Of a DNA stretch of 64,000 bases, positions 16,988 to 26,713 are shown piece by piece. How positions within the stretch are numbered: position 1 is the first letter of the stretch; each line of letters starts with the position of its first letter. This DNA is from an uncultured Bacilli bacterium (lineage in GTDB: Bacteria; Bacillota_I; Bacilli_A; RF39; UBA660), in the NCBI GenBank assembly GCA_934162425.1, contig CAKPIS010000004.1:1-64000 (forward strand), read 5' to 3'. A program made the translations under genes and the position numbers. Below the pieces are notes generated by a model, which did not search any database, was not told where the DNA came from, and worked only from the letters and a program-made list of their open reading frames with translations.

Positions 16988-18372
16988 TAGTAAATAAGAG
17001 TATGTTAAAGAATGCAGTATATAGTATATTTAAAAATAAAAAGTTAATTTTACTAATTTCTTTAATTAATATAATTAGCTTTGGAATGCTTTTATGTAAT
17101 AATTCTTATCCTAAAGATATGAAAAATACTATTATTAAATATTATGAAAAAACTAACCAATTTGATGTTTATCTTTCAGCTAATACAGGTTTTAATGAAG
17201 GTGATGTTAAAACCATTAAAGACTTAGATTTTGTAAAAGGTGTTAGTCTATCCAAAGAATTAAAAGTTAAAGCTAGTATTAAAAATAAAGATTATAATAT
17301 TAAAGCTATTAGTATAGATCCTAAAAGAAACTTAAAAAGTAATGACTATATAAATAGACTTACATTAACAACTGGTAAATACCCTTCTACTATTAATGAG
17401 GGATTAATTGATGAAAATTTATTTAATCGTAACAATTTATCACTTGGTGATTTAGTTACATTAACAGTCAGTGATAATAATTTGCTAAGAGCTAAAAAAA
17501 TAAAGATAGTTGGTACTGTTAAAAATAATTTGCATGTAGATAAAGAAGAAAAAGATGATAAAGAAAATAAAAATGATATAAATAATCATTATATTTATTT
17601 AGAAGAAAATAACTTTACTAGTGAATATAATGAAATGTATATTACTATTAAAGATGATAATAAATATGATATATATAGCACAGGATATGAAAAAATGATA
17701 AGTGATAAAAAAGATGAAATATCAAAAGTTATGAACTCTATAATAGAAGATAGAAAAAAAAGTTCACTTACCTATTTAAATAATGAACTAGAAAATCAAA
17801 AAAATACTTTAAATAGTTTATATGAACTAGAACTTCCAGATGAATCTTTAAGTAGTGATATTGAAAAAATAAATAATGAAATAAACAAAATAAATAATAA
17901 AATAAATACTTTAAATGAAGATAAGTTATATAGTACGGTTAAAGTATCTTCTACTAATTTTAGAGAATATAAAAATGATGTTAATAATACTAATAAAATA
18001 CTTTATATAGTATCAGTTATTATATTCATATTATTTTTAATGTTAAATGTATTTTTAATATGCAAATTAATCTTAAAAGAAAAAACTGAGATTAAAGCGT
18101 TAAAAGCTTTAGGATATAGTAATTTTAATATAAACATAAAGTATTTCTTGGTTATATTAATTTCTCATTTAATTTCATTTATAGTATTAATATTATTACT
18201 AAAGAAAATAATACCTCTTATTTTATGGATGTATTATAAGAAAGTATACAGCATTCCATTTATACAACCAAGTATTGAAATTTGGCCTGTTGTTACCCTA
18301 CTTTTAGTAAATATAGCATTTATAGTCTTATTTACTAATCTATATTTTGTATATAGAAAAAGAAATGTGTAA
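16984..18372 (+). CDS. FtsX/MacB-type ABC permease
   Basis: This protein of 462 residues has an N-terminal membrane helix (about 17-37). A large extracytoplasmic region (about 40-330) with a MacB-like periplasmic domain and a coiled coil (about 250-310, Asn/Lys/Ile-rich) follows, then three C-terminal helices (about 340-362, 388-412, 425-455). The segment EKTEIKALKALGYSNFNI after helix 2 is the FtsX-domain coupling region. Its ATG overlaps the ABC-like gene (ATGA-type overlap), so the two are made together. Substrate unknown. Lipoprotein handling, peptide export or cell-wall hydrolase control are family options. Confidence 0.8.
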   Translation: MIVNKSMLKNAVYSIFKNKKLILLISLINIISFGMLLCNNSYPKDMKNTIIKYYEKTNQFDVYLSANTGFNEGDVKTIKDLDFVKGVSLSKELKVKASIKNKDYNIKAISIDPKRNLKSNDYINRLTLTTGKYPSTINEGLIDENLFNRNNLSLGDLVTLTVSDNNLLRAKKIKIVGTVKNNLHVDKEEKDDKENKNDINNHYIYLEENNFTSEYNEMYITIKDDNKYDIYSTGYEKMISDKKDEISKVMNSIIEDRKKSSLTYLNNELENQKNTLNSLYELELPDESLSSDIEKINNEINKINNKINTLNEDKLYSTVKVSSTNFREYKNDVNNTNKILYIVSVIIFILFLMLNVFLICKLILKEKTEIKALKALGYSNFNINIKYFLVILISHLISFIVLILLLKKIIPLILWMYYKKVYSIPFIQPSIEIWPVVTLLLVNIAFIVLFTNLYFVYRKRNV

Positions 18373-18387
18373 AATAAGTGTAAATAT

Positions 18388-18424
18388 ATATAAATGTTGC
18401 AAATGCAACATTTATATTTTTTTT
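18388..18424 (+). terminator. Terminator of the ABC-like pair
   Basis: A long perfect stem, ATATAAATGTTGC / GCAACATTTATAT with loop AAAT, is followed by eight T. A TATAAT (18433-18438) right behind it probably serves pflB. Confidence 0.9.
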
Positions 18425-18468
18425 ATTTAGTGTATAATCTATATTAGTTTTATTATAGGAGGTATTTT

Positions 18469-20700
18469 ATGAACGAATGGAATGGTTTCAAAGGAAAAAA
18501 GTGGAAAAATGAGATAAACGTTAAACAGTTTATTTTAGATAATTATAAAGAATATAAAGGTGATGAATCTTTTTTGGAAGGTCCTACTTCTAAAACAAAG
18601 AGACTAAATGATAAATATAATGAAATGTCAAAAATAGAAATAGAAAAAGGAATATATGATGTTGATACTAAAACAGTATCTGGTATAAACGCATATAAAC
18701 CAGGATATTTAATTAAAAAAGATGAAGTAATAGTTGGATTTCAAACAGATACGCCACTTAAAAGAATAGTTAATCCTTTTGGTGGTATGCGTATGGTAAA
18801 GCAAGCATTAGATGCTTATGGATATAAATTAGATCCTAGTGTAGAAGAATACTTTAAGTATAGAAAAACTCATAATGATGGTGTATTTTCTGCATATACA
18901 ACAGATATTAGAAAAGCAAGACATGCAGGTCTTTTAACTGGGCTTCCTGATGCTTACGGAAGAGGAAGAATAATTGGTGATTATAGAAGAATTGCACTAT
19001 ATGGTATTGATATACTTATTAAAGAAAAACAAAACGACTTATTAAAACTTGAAAAATATGAATTAACTGAAAGTATGATTCGTTTAAGAGAAGAAGTATC
19101 AGAGCAGATAAAAGCTTTAAATGAAATAAGTGATATGGCTAAAAGCTATGGTTTTGATATATTAAAACCTGCTAAAAATGCTAAAGAAGCTGTACAGTGG
19201 TTATATTTTGGTTATTTAGCTGCTATTAAAGAAAATAATGGTGCCGCTATGAGTTTAGGTAGAACATCTACATTCTTAGATATTTACTTTGAAAGAGATT
19301 TAAAAAATGGTACATTAACAGAAAAAGAAGCTCAAGAAATTATAGACCAATTCATTATGAAACTTAGAATGGCAAGACATTTAAGAACACCAGAATATAA
19401 TGAATTATTCGCTGGAGATCCAACTTGGGTTACTGAAAGTATTGCAGGTATGGGTGAAGATGGAAGAAGTCTTGTTACTAAAACTTCATATAGATATTTA
19501 CATACATTATATAATCTAGGATCTGCACCAGAACCTAACCTTACTGTTTTATGGAGTCAAAACTTACCAGAAAACTTTAAGAAATACTGTTGCAAAGTAT
19601 CTATTAAAACAGATGCCATACAATATGAATCAGATGAGCTTATGAGACCAATACATGGTTCAGATTATGCTATAGCATGCTGCGTTTCTGCTATGACAGT
19701 TGGAAAGCAAATGCAATTTTTTGGAGCTAGATGTAACCTTGCAAAAACACTTTTATATGCTATTAATGGGGGTGTAGATGAAATAAAAAAAGAACTTGTT
19801 GTATCAGGTTTAGATAAAATAACAGATGAATATCTAGATTATAAAACAGTTAGAAAAGCCTACTCTATTGCTATGAAAAAAGTTGCTAAAACATATGTTG
19901 ATGCAATGAATATAATACACTTTATGCATGATAAATATGCTTATGAAAGTGGTCAAATGGCACTTCATGATACAATGTTAGATAGATTAATGGCTTTTGG
20001 TGTTGCAGGATTTTCTGTAGCTGTTGATTCTCTATCAGCAATTAAGTATGCTAAAGTAAAACCTATAAGAGATGAAGACGGAATTGCTGTCCACTTTGAA
20101 ATAGAAGGAGACTTCCCTAAATATGGTAATGATGATGATAAAGTAGATAATTTAGGTAAAGAATTGCTTGAAGAGTTTTATGCTGATTTATGTTCTTATA
20201 AGTTATATAAAAATGCCAAACATACCCTATCAGTACTTACAATAACTTCAAATGTTATGTATGGTAAAAAGACAGGTTCTACTCCAGATGGAAGAAAAAA
20301 AGGACAAGCATTTGCCCCAGGCGCTAATCCAATGCATGGTAGAGATTCATCAGGTGCACTTGCATCTTTAAACTCAGTTGCAAAAATGCCTTATACTAAT
20401 TGCTGTGAAGATGGTATTTCAAATACATTTTCTATAGTACCTAGTGCACTTGGTCATACTAAAGAAGAACAAGTAGAAAACTTAGTTAATGTGCTTGATG
20501 GATATTTTGAAAAAGGAGCACATCATTTAAATGTTAACGTACTTAACCGTGAAATGTTAATTGATGCTATGAATAATCCTGGTAAATACCCTACTTTAAC
20601 TATTAGAGTATCAGGTTATGCAGTACTTTTTGATAAATTATCAAGAGCCCATCAAGAAGAAGTTATATCTCGAACATTCCACGAAAGATTAGGATGCTAA
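18469..20700 (+). CDS. pflB: Formate acetyltransferase (pyruvate formate-lyase)
   Basis: This protein of 743 residues is full length. It is a glycyl-radical enzyme that converts pyruvate and CoA to acetyl-CoA and formate, a hallmark of anaerobic fermentation. The active-site cysteine pair is in IACCVSAM (Cys404-Cys405). The radical glycine is in RVSGYAV (Gly716) near the C-terminus. The start ATG follows AGGAGG at 7-nt spacing. The activase gene lies 33 nt downstream. The enzyme is cytosolic and destroyed by oxygen. Confidence 0.98.
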   Translation: MNEWNGFKGKKWKNEINVKQFILDNYKEYKGDESFLEGPTSKTKRLNDKYNEMSKIEIEKGIYDVDTKTVSGINAYKPGYLIKKDEVIVGFQTDTPLKRIVNPFGGMRMVKQALDAYGYKLDPSVEEYFKYRKTHNDGVFSAYTTDIRKARHAGLLTGLPDAYGRGRIIGDYRRIALYGIDILIKEKQNDLLKLEKYELTESMIRLREEVSEQIKALNEISDMAKSYGFDILKPAKNAKEAVQWLYFGYLAAIKENNGAAMSLGRTSTFLDIYFERDLKNGTLTEKEAQEIIDQFIMKLRMARHLRTPEYNELFAGDPTWVTESIAGMGEDGRSLVTKTSYRYLHTLYNLGSAPEPNLTVLWSQNLPENFKKYCCKVSIKTDAIQYESDELMRPIHGSDYAIACCVSAMTVGKQMQFFGARCNLAKTLLYAINGGVDEIKKELVVSGLDKITDEYLDYKTVRKAYSIAMKKVAKTYVDAMNIIHFMHDKYAYESGQMALHDTMLDRLMAFGVAGFSVAVDSLSAIKYAKVKPIRDEDGIAVHFEIEGDFPKYGNDDDKVDNLGKELLEEFYADLCSYKLYKNAKHTLSVLTITSNVMYGKKTGSTPDGRKKGQAFAPGANPMHGRDSSGALASLNSVAKMPYTNCCEDGISNTFSIVPSALGHTKEEQVENLVNVLDGYFEKGAHHLNVNVLNREMLIDAMNNPGKYPTLTIRVSGYAVLFDKLSRAHQEEVISRTFHERLGC

Positions 20701-20733
20701 AATAAAATTTTATTAAGTAAAGGGTGATTTAAA

Positions 20734-21450
20734 GTGATTGGAAAAATAAATAGTATAGAAACAATGGGATTAGTAGATGGACCTGGTGTTAGATTTGTTG
20801 TATTTATGCAAGGTTGCCCTTTAAGATGTAAGTTTTGTCATAATCCAGAAACTTGGGATTTTAACAGAGAATCGGATAGTTACACACCAGAAGAATTAAT
20901 AAAAAAGATACTTAATTATAAACCTTATTTTAAACATAATGGTGGAGTTACATTTTCTGGTGGCGAACCTTTAATGCAAAAAGAATTTTTACTTGAGTGT
21001 TTAAAATTATGCAAAGAAAATGATATTAATACATGCTTAGATACTGCAGGAAGTATTATAGACTGTGAAGAAATACTTAAGTATACAGATCTTGTAATAT
21101 TTGATATAAAGGGTACTAATACCAATAATTATAAATATATGACAGGTGGTAATTTTAATAATTCAGTTAAATTTTTAAAGCTATGCGAAAAATTAAATAA
21201 AAAATTATGGCTTAGAGTGGTTATAGTGCCAGGTATAAATGATAATGATAATTATATAAATGAACTAATAGAATTTATTAAGCCTTTAAAAAACGTAGAA
21301 AAAGTAGAATTTTTACCATATCATACATATGGGGTTCATAAATATGAAGAACTTGGAATTTCATATCCTTTAAAGGAAATTTGTGATATGGATATAGATA
21401 AATGTAAAATGTTAGAAAACAAGCTAAAAGAAGGACTAAAACTAATTTAA
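20734..21450 (+). CDS. pflA: Pyruvate formate-lyase activating enzyme
   Basis: This radical SAM enzyme of 238 residues has the cluster motif GCPLRCKFCHNPETW (Cys28, Cys32, Cys35). The GGEP motif (VTFSGGEPLMQKEF) binds S-adenosylmethionine. It generates the glycyl radical on the pflB product. The gene follows pflB by 33 nt with AAGGGTG ahead of a GTG start codon. It ends head-to-head with murF with no spare bases. Confidence 0.97.
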   Translation: MIGKINSIETMGLVDGPGVRFVVFMQGCPLRCKFCHNPETWDFNRESDSYTPEELIKKILNYKPYFKHNGGVTFSGGEPLMQKEFLLECLKLCKENDINTCLDTAGSIIDCEEILKYTDLVIFDIKGTNTNNYKYMTGGNFNNSVKFLKLCEKLNKKLWLRVVIVPGINDNDNYINELIEFIKPLKNVEKVEFLPYHTYGVHKYEELGISYPLKEICDMDIDKCKMLENKLKEGLKLI

Positions 21451-21467
21451 TTTAATCCTTCTTTTTT
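21427..21467. terminator. Shared convergent terminator embedded in pflA and murF ends
   Basis: The stem AAAGAAGGA / TCCTTCTTT with a 20-nt loop lies across the last codons of both genes. T runs on each strand let it stop both transcripts. Confidence 0.6.
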
Positions 21468-22819
21468 AAATACTCTATTAAATTACAAAGCTTCATACCA
21501 TTAGAACCTTTTATTAATAAAATATCTCCATCTTTTAATATACTTTTAATAAACTCTCTAGATGATTTTTCATCTTTAAAATGCTTGATAAACTTTTTAT
21601 TCATTTTATTTTTCTTAGCTACTTTACTTATATATTTAGAATATTTACCTATGGTTATTAAGTAATTAGTATTATTCTTATTTATTAACTCTCCTACTTT
21701 TTTATGAATGGTTTTAGAGTTTTTACCTAGTTCTAATATATCAGCTAAAACAGCTATCTTTCTTCCATAAAATTTACTTAAGTAAGACAAAGCTAAATAT
21801 GTGGATTCATAATTAGCATTATAAGAATCATCTATTATAGTAATGTTATTATCTATTTTAACTTCTTCTAGTCTTTTTTCTACACCAAGAGCTTTATTAA
21901 TACCTTCTTTTATTAACTCATCTTCTACGTTCATTAATTTTCCTATGGTAAGTGCTATAAGTGCATTATAAACGTAAGGCACTCCTCCTTTTATACTTAA
22001 ATCATTAATACCACAAGCATTAAATTTAGTTATAATATCATCACTTATAATATTTGCCATATAATCAGATATTTCTTTTATACCACAAGTTATTATATTA
22101 ATATTTTTATTATTAAGTTTTAAGTTGTTTAATAAATCATTATCGTTATTAATAATAAGTTTTCCACTATCCATACCATCTATTATTTCTAATTTAGCTT
22201 TTAATATATTTTCTCTTGTACCTAAAAATTCAATATGAGAATCATATATATTAGTTATAACAGATATATCAGGTTTTGCTATAAGAGAAAGATTATGTAT
22301 ATGACCTAAATTACTCATTCCCATTTCTAATACCATTACATCTTCATCAGTTAATCTTAATATACTAAGAGGAAGTCCTATTTGACTATTTTGATTTTTA
22401 ATAGTTTTTAATACCTTATATTTAGAAGATAATACGTTAAAAATCATTTCTTTAGTACTTGTTTTTCCAACACTACCTGTTACTCCTATTACTACCCCTT
22501 TAAATAAACTTCTTTTATAAATTGCTAACTGTTTTAATACTTTTTTTGTATCATTTGCTATTAAAACGGTTTTATCATCATAGTTTTGTAAATCTAAATC
22601 ATAAATTTTATTTAATATACATATGCTAGCTCCATTATCAAAAGCTTCTTTATAAAATAATGAACCATCTGTTTTTTCCCCTTTTATTCCAATAAAGCAA
22701 CCACAATTAGTCTTCTTTTTACTATATATATAGCACTCATTTATCTTTTCATCTTCTCTTCCTATTAATAATTTAACATCACAATTTTTAAGTACATCAG
22801 AAACAGTTATTTCTATCAA
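21452..22819 (-). CDS. murF: UDP-MurNAc-tripeptide:D-Ala-D-Ala ligase MurF
   Basis: This Mur ligase of 455 residues has an N-terminal UDP-binding domain with FIGIKGEKTDG, a central ATPase with GVTGSVGKTSTKE near 110, and a C-terminal domain with IDDSYNANYESTYLAL, DILELGK and ILLIKGSNGMKL. It adds D-Ala-D-Ala to the peptidoglycan precursor in the cytosol. The start codon is TTG behind GGTGATA; no better start lies nearby. It is transcribed after the PD-(D/E)XK-like gene. Whether it adds to a Lys or a diaminopimelate tripeptide cannot be read here. Confidence 0.95.
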   Translation of the reverse strand: MIEITVSDVLKNCDVKLLIGREDEKINECYIYSKKKTNCGCFIGIKGEKTDGSLFYKEAFDNGASICILNKIYDLDLQNYDDKTVLIANDTKKVLKQLAIYKRSLFKGVVIGVTGSVGKTSTKEMIFNVLSSKYKVLKTIKNQNSQIGLPLSILRLTDEDVMVLEMGMSNLGHIHNLSLIAKPDISVITNIYDSHIEFLGTRENILKAKLEIIDGMDSGKLIINNDNDLLNNLKLNNKNINIITCGIKEISDYMANIISDDIITKFNACGINDLSIKGGVPYVYNALIALTIGKLMNVEDELIKEGINKALGVEKRLEEVKIDNNITIIDDSYNANYESTYLALSYLSKFYGRKIAVLADILELGKNSKTIHKKVGELINKNNTNYLITIGKYSKYISKVAKKNKMNKKFIKHFKDEKSSREFIKSILKDGDILLIKGSNGMKLCNLIEYLKKKD

Positions 22820-22844
22820 ATAATATCACCAATAAAATAATATG

Positions 22845-22882
22845 CAAAAAAAGCCAATAGTTAACGAATAACTTTGGCTTTT
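22845..22882 (-). terminator. Terminator between the nuclease-like gene and murF
   Basis: The minus-strand stem AAAGCCAA / TTGGCTTT is followed by T7 and overlaps the last codons of the gene ending at 22861. It lies ahead of the murF TTG start, so murF must be reached by read-through or a promoter in the remaining 25 nt. Confidence 0.75.
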
Positions 22883-23535
22883 GTATAATTATAAACATCA
22901 TAAATCATCTTTTTTAACTCTTTTTCTAAACTTTCTATATTAACATTTATAACCATATGATGTACTTTCATTTCTTTTAATTTACTTAATATAATATCAT
23001 CTATATAGCATCCATCAAATGTAATTACATTAACTTTTGCATTAGTTAAAGATAGTTTTTCTACTTGTTTAAGAAGCTTTTTTCCAATGTTTTTATATTT
23101 TATTATAATTAAATCTTTATCTGTATAACTACCCTTTTTATCTTCTTCATCGAAATCAGAATAATTTCTTATATTATCTAGTATTTGATAAGCCATTTTA
23201 ACTTCACATAAATTAAGCATATTATCTTTATCATAAAAAGCTATATCAGCTTTAGTTAAAAGTTTACCATCACTATTAACTACAGGAAACTCATTTACCG
23301 TTTTATAACCTAGTGAATTTAAGTATTTGCTAGAAATATAATTACCGTATATACCTAGCATACTTTTACTTACAATATCAATATTTTCATCTATATTATT
23401 TTCATTAGAACAAATTACTTTATCATAAAACAATCTTACTATATCAATATCCATCTTACTTGCTATTTTTATTATTTCATCATTAATACCAACTTTATTT
23501 ATAATAAATAGTAATTCTTCTCTTGTAATTTTCAT
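22861..23535 (-). CDS. PD-(D/E)XK nuclease-like protein
   Basis: This soluble protein of 224 residues has a helical N-terminal half (about 1-75). The C-terminal half is restriction-endonuclease-like: LLTKADIAFYDKDNMLNLCEVKMA gives the spaced D ... ExK pair (about residues 95-112), followed by a helix and the strand KVNVITFD. Such folds cut or bind nucleic acid. The family is not recognised and no target is suggested by neighbours. The start ATG follows AAGGTG. Confidence 0.6.
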   Translation of the reverse strand: MKITREELLFIINKVGINDEIIKIASKMDIDIVRLFYDKVICSNENNIDENIDIVSKSMLGIYGNYISSKYLNSLGYKTVNEFPVVNSDGKLLTKADIAFYDKDNMLNLCEVKMAYQILDNIRNYSDFDEEDKKGSYTDKDLIIIKYKNIGKKLLKQVEKLSLTNAKVNVITFDGCYIDDIILSKLKEMKVHHMVINVNIESLEKELKKMIYDVYNYTKAKVIR

Positions 23536-23709
23536 ATTTTTACACCTTCTATTATAATTTTACCATACTAAGTTTGATATTTTTTGTATTTTATTATTAA
23601 TTGTCATAAATTTACATAATTTTTTTCTAAAATAAACGTAAAGTATATTATAATAATTACAATAATATTAATTAATATGATATAATATTATGCATGTAGA
23701 GGTGATTTT

Positions 23710-24225
23710 ATGGCTGAGAGCTTAGTACATACTATTTTAGGATTATTTGATGGTCTTACAAGTTTAAAATATGGTAAAGAATTAATTGTATTTATTATTT
23801 CTTTAATGCCTATATTGGAACTTAGAGGTGGTTTAATTGCTGCTGCACTATTAGGTCTTAATGTAGTCCCGGCTTTTATTATATGTTTAATTGGTAATTT
23901 ACTTCCAATACCATTTATCTTATGGCTTATAACCCCTATATTTAACTGGCTTAAGAAGACAAAACATTTAAGTAAGCTTGTTAATAAAATAGAAAAAAAA
24001 GCATTAAAAAAGAAAGATAAAATAGAAAAAGCTGAGTTTTTTGGACTTTTATTCTTTGTTGGTATTCCCCTTCCAGGTACTGGAGGATGGACTGGAAGTT
24101 TAATTGCTGCTTTAATAGATATGGATAAAAAGAAAGCTCTTTGTGCTATAACACTTGGCGTTATTTTAGCAGGGTTAATAGTAGGAAGCTTATCGTTTGG
24201 GTTATTAAAAGGAATTTTAGGATAA
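23710..24225 (+). CDS. Small multi-drug export family membrane protein (COG2426)
   Basis: This membrane protein of 171 residues has four to five helices. The conserved LELRGGLIAA near residue 40 and FVGIPLPGTGGWTGSLIA near 115-132 are family signatures, with a basic cytosolic loop (LVNKIEKKALKKKDKIEKAE) between them. The family name reflects homology; transport has not been shown for most members. The start ATG follows AGAGGTG. It lies 13 nt ahead of proS and is probably cotranscribed with it. Confidence 0.85.
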   Translation: MAESLVHTILGLFDGLTSLKYGKELIVFIISLMPILELRGGLIAAALLGLNVVPAFIICLIGNLLPIPFILWLITPIFNWLKKTKHLSKLVNKIEKKALKKKDKIEKAEFFGLLFFVGIPLPGTGGWTGSLIAALIDMDKKKALCAITLGVILAGLIVGSLSFGLLKGILG

Positions 24226-24238
24226 GGATGTGTTAAAA

Positions 24239-25675
24239 ATGAGTGAAAAACAGGTTAAAGAAATAACAAGTAGAAATGAAGACTTTGCACAGTGGTATAC
24301 TGATGTTTGCAAAAAAGCAGATTTAGTGGATTATTCCTCTGTAAAAGGAAGCATGATAATAAGACCATATGGATATGCAATATGGGAAAATATACAAAGT
24401 ATAATGGATAAAAAATTTAAGGAAACTGGTCATGAAAATCTTCAAATGCCTATGTTTATACCAGAAAGTCTTCTTCAAGTGGAAAAAGATCATGTTAAAG
24501 GATTTGCACCAGAAGTTGCTTGGGTAACACATGGTGGATCTAATAAATTAGAAGAAAGAATGTGTGTTAGGCCTACTTCTGAAACATTATTTTGCGAACA
24601 TTTTAAAAAGATAATTAATTCATATAGAGACTTACCTTTATTATATAATCAGTGGTGTACAATAGTTAGATGGGAAAAGACAACAAGACCATTTTTAAGA
24701 ACAAGAGAGATTCTATGGCAAGAAGGTCATACTATGCATGCAAGCAAGGAAGATGCTATTAATGAAACTCTTAGAATGCTTAAAGTATATGAAGATTTTC
24801 AAAGAAATGTACTTGCAGTTCCAGTATTTACTGGTAAGAAAACAGATAAAGAAAAGTTTGCAGGAGCTGATGCAACTTATGCTATAGAAGCTATGATGTA
24901 TGATGGTGTAGCTCTTCAAAGTGCTACTTCTCACTACTTTGGACAAGATTTTGCTAAAGCATTTGATATTAAATTCTTAAATAAGGAAAACAAGTTAGAA
25001 ACTCCATATCAAACATCTTGGGGTTCAACTACTAGAATGATTGGTGAAATAGTTATGGTTCATGGTGATGATAGAGGTCTTGTACTACCTCCTAGAATAG
25101 CACCATATAAAGTTATTATTATACCTATTGGTAATGATGAAAACGTAGATAATGCAACTAGTAAATTATCAAAAGAATTAAAAGAAATGAATATTACATA
25201 TAAAGTAGATAATTCTAATAAAACACCAGGATTTAAATTTTCTGAAGCCGAAGTTAAAGGATATCCTATTAGAATAGAAGTTGGTAAAAGAGATTTATCA
25301 AATAATACTGTAACAATTGTAAGACGTGATACTTTAGAAAAAGAAACAGTTACTTTAGATGAAGCTATCATAAAGGTAAATGAATTACTAGTAAATATAC
25401 AAAATGATATGTATAAAAGAGCATTAGACAGAAGAGATAGTATGGTATATAATGCTGATACTTATGAAGAAATGACTAATATTTCTAAAACTAAACCTGG
25501 ATTTATATATACAAACTGGTGTGGTAATGAATCTTGCGAAAATAAAATAAAAGAAGATCTTGGTTTAAAATCAAGATGTATACCTTTTGAGAATGCAGAA
25601 CCTACAGGAAGTAAAAAATGTATTTGTTGCGGTGAGGATGCTACAACTAAAATATACTGGGCTAAACAATATTAA
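24239..25675 (+). CDS. proS: Prolyl-tRNA synthetase, archaeal/eukaryal-type (class without editing insertion)
   Basis: This class II synthetase of 478 residues is shorter than the ca. 570-residue bacterial ProS that carries an editing insertion. Motif 2 includes RPTSETLFCEHF, and TRPFLRTREILWQEGHT is diagnostic of the archaeal-like ProS-3 form also found in many Firmicutes and mollicutes. The C-terminal zinc-binding-like domain has paired cysteines (WCGNESC ... CICCGEDA) and ends in Tyr as usual. The ATG at 24239 is preferred; a GTG at 24230 sits too close to AAGGA. A strong terminator follows. Confidence 0.96.
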   Translation: MSEKQVKEITSRNEDFAQWYTDVCKKADLVDYSSVKGSMIIRPYGYAIWENIQSIMDKKFKETGHENLQMPMFIPESLLQVEKDHVKGFAPEVAWVTHGGSNKLEERMCVRPTSETLFCEHFKKIINSYRDLPLLYNQWCTIVRWEKTTRPFLRTREILWQEGHTMHASKEDAINETLRMLKVYEDFQRNVLAVPVFTGKKTDKEKFAGADATYAIEAMMYDGVALQSATSHYFGQDFAKAFDIKFLNKENKLETPYQTSWGSTTRMIGEIVMVHGDDRGLVLPPRIAPYKVIIIPIGNDENVDNATSKLSKELKEMNITYKVDNSNKTPGFKFSEAEVKGYPIRIEVGKRDLSNNTVTIVRRDTLEKETVTLDEAIIKVNELLVNIQNDMYKRALDRRDSMVYNADTYEEMTNISKTKPGFIYTNWCGNESCENKIKEDLGLKSRCIPFENAEPTGSKKCICCGEDATTKIYWAKQY

Positions 25676-25703
25676 AACTTATGGATATGCATAAGTTTTT
25701 TTA
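25674..25703 (+). terminator. Terminator of proS
   Basis: The stem AAACTTATG / CATAAGTTT (loop GATATG) followed by T5 begins at the proS stop codon. Confidence 0.88.
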
Positions 25704-25732
25704 TTTTGATTATAATTATTATAGGTGATAAT

Positions 25733-26182
25733 ATGCTAAATTCTGATTATGAAAAAGCTTATATAAGTACATTTGCTAAAATATTTACAGTATTAAAAGA
25801 TGAATACGATTTATATGTTAAAAATGGTGAATATGAAAACTATGAAATAGAAGTTAAAGCTGTTAATAGTGCTAAAATAAACGATTATTTAAGTATTTGC
25901 TTTCAAAAACAAAATGCATCTTTTACTATCATTCATAGCAATAATATAGATAAAGATATAATTGATAAATTAATAAAAGATATTTGTTATGCTATTAATG
26001 ATAATTATATTTACAAATACAATTTTAAAGATTTAAAAGATTATACTATTTATCATTTTTCTTACTTAAAAGAAAATATAATTATAGATAATAATAAAAT
26101 AATAGAAGATTTAAAAAAAGATGAATTAATAGAAAATATAAGTTTTCCTACTAATTCATATAACGATTCTTTTTATATTTAA
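25733..26182 (+). CDS. Uncharacterised protein
   Basis: This protein of 149 residues is acidic and Asn/Ile/Tyr-rich, with alternating strands and helices and no membrane segment or recognised motif. The ATG at 25733 follows AGGTGATAAT. A TTG start nine codons upstream would add an Ile run that overlaps the proS terminator and is unlikely. It ends convergently with pncC, overlapping it by 4 nt. Confidence 0.55.
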   Translation: MLNSDYEKAYISTFAKIFTVLKDEYDLYVKNGEYENYEIEVKAVNSAKINDYLSICFQKQNASFTIIHSNNIDKDIIDKLIKDICYAINDNYIYKYNFKDLKDYTIYHFSYLKENIIIDNNKIIEDLKKDELIENISFPTNSYNDSFYI

Positions 26183-26643
26183 ATAATTTTAAGCATAAGT
26201 TCTTCTATTTTATCTATAACTAACCTTTTATTATCTATTCTATTAGTCTTAATAGCCTTAACTATTTCATTATAATACTTATCATTATCCCTATCATAAA
26301 TACTTATAAAAACAGTACTATCATCACCAAACAAGTTATTTTCATCAACCCTATTTAATTTACCAGTTATACCTACTCCATAATTACTATTAGAAAATTT
26401 AGATATATTAAAACTCATTTCTTTTGCAACTTGGGTGCTATAGACAGAATATTTGTCTATAGTTTCTTTTTTTACACCCATTTTAATTTTATATTCATTT
26501 GAATAAGTTATAGCTGAAAATTTAAGTACACGACTTGAACCATCTACATTTGTAATAGCACTAACTACTGCTCCTCCAGTAGCTGATTCCATTGTAGATA
26601 TAGTTTTATTATTATCTATTAATTTATTAACTAATTCTTCCAT
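26179..26643 (-). CDS. pncC: Nicotinamide-nucleotide amidohydrolase (CinA C-terminal type)
   Basis: This protein of 154 residues equals the stand-alone CinA C-terminal domain. The motif STMESATGGAVVSAITNVDGSS matches the family ESxTGG block with its catalytic Ser. Later motifs include YSVYSTQVAKEM and GVGITGKL (family GITG). The enzyme converts nicotinamide mononucleotide to nicotinate mononucleotide in pyridine nucleotide salvage. The N-terminal MoCF-like half of full CinA is absent. The AGGAGATG site lies ahead of the ATG. Confidence 0.88.
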   Translation of the reverse strand: MEELVNKLIDNNKTISTMESATGGAVVSAITNVDGSSRVLKFSAITYSNEYKIKMGVKKETIDKYSVYSTQVAKEMSFNISKFSNSNYGVGITGKLNRVDENNLFGDDSTVFISIYDRDNDKYYNEIVKAIKTNRIDNKRLVIDKIEELMLKII

Positions 26644-26683
26644 ATATAATACATCTCCTATTAGTATATAAACTAATTATAAC

Positions 26684-26705
26684 AAAAAACTTACATTAAA
26701 GTAAG
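26684..26705 (-). terminator. Terminator of the cotJ operon
   Basis: The minus-strand stem CTTAC / GTAAG is followed by T6 just after the cotJC stop. The stem is short. Confidence 0.6.
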
Positions 26706-26713
26706 CCTTTTAT

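Noticed and set aside
22820..22860. Riboswitch ahead of murF
   Set aside because: The gap is too short and holds only the terminator of the upstream gene.
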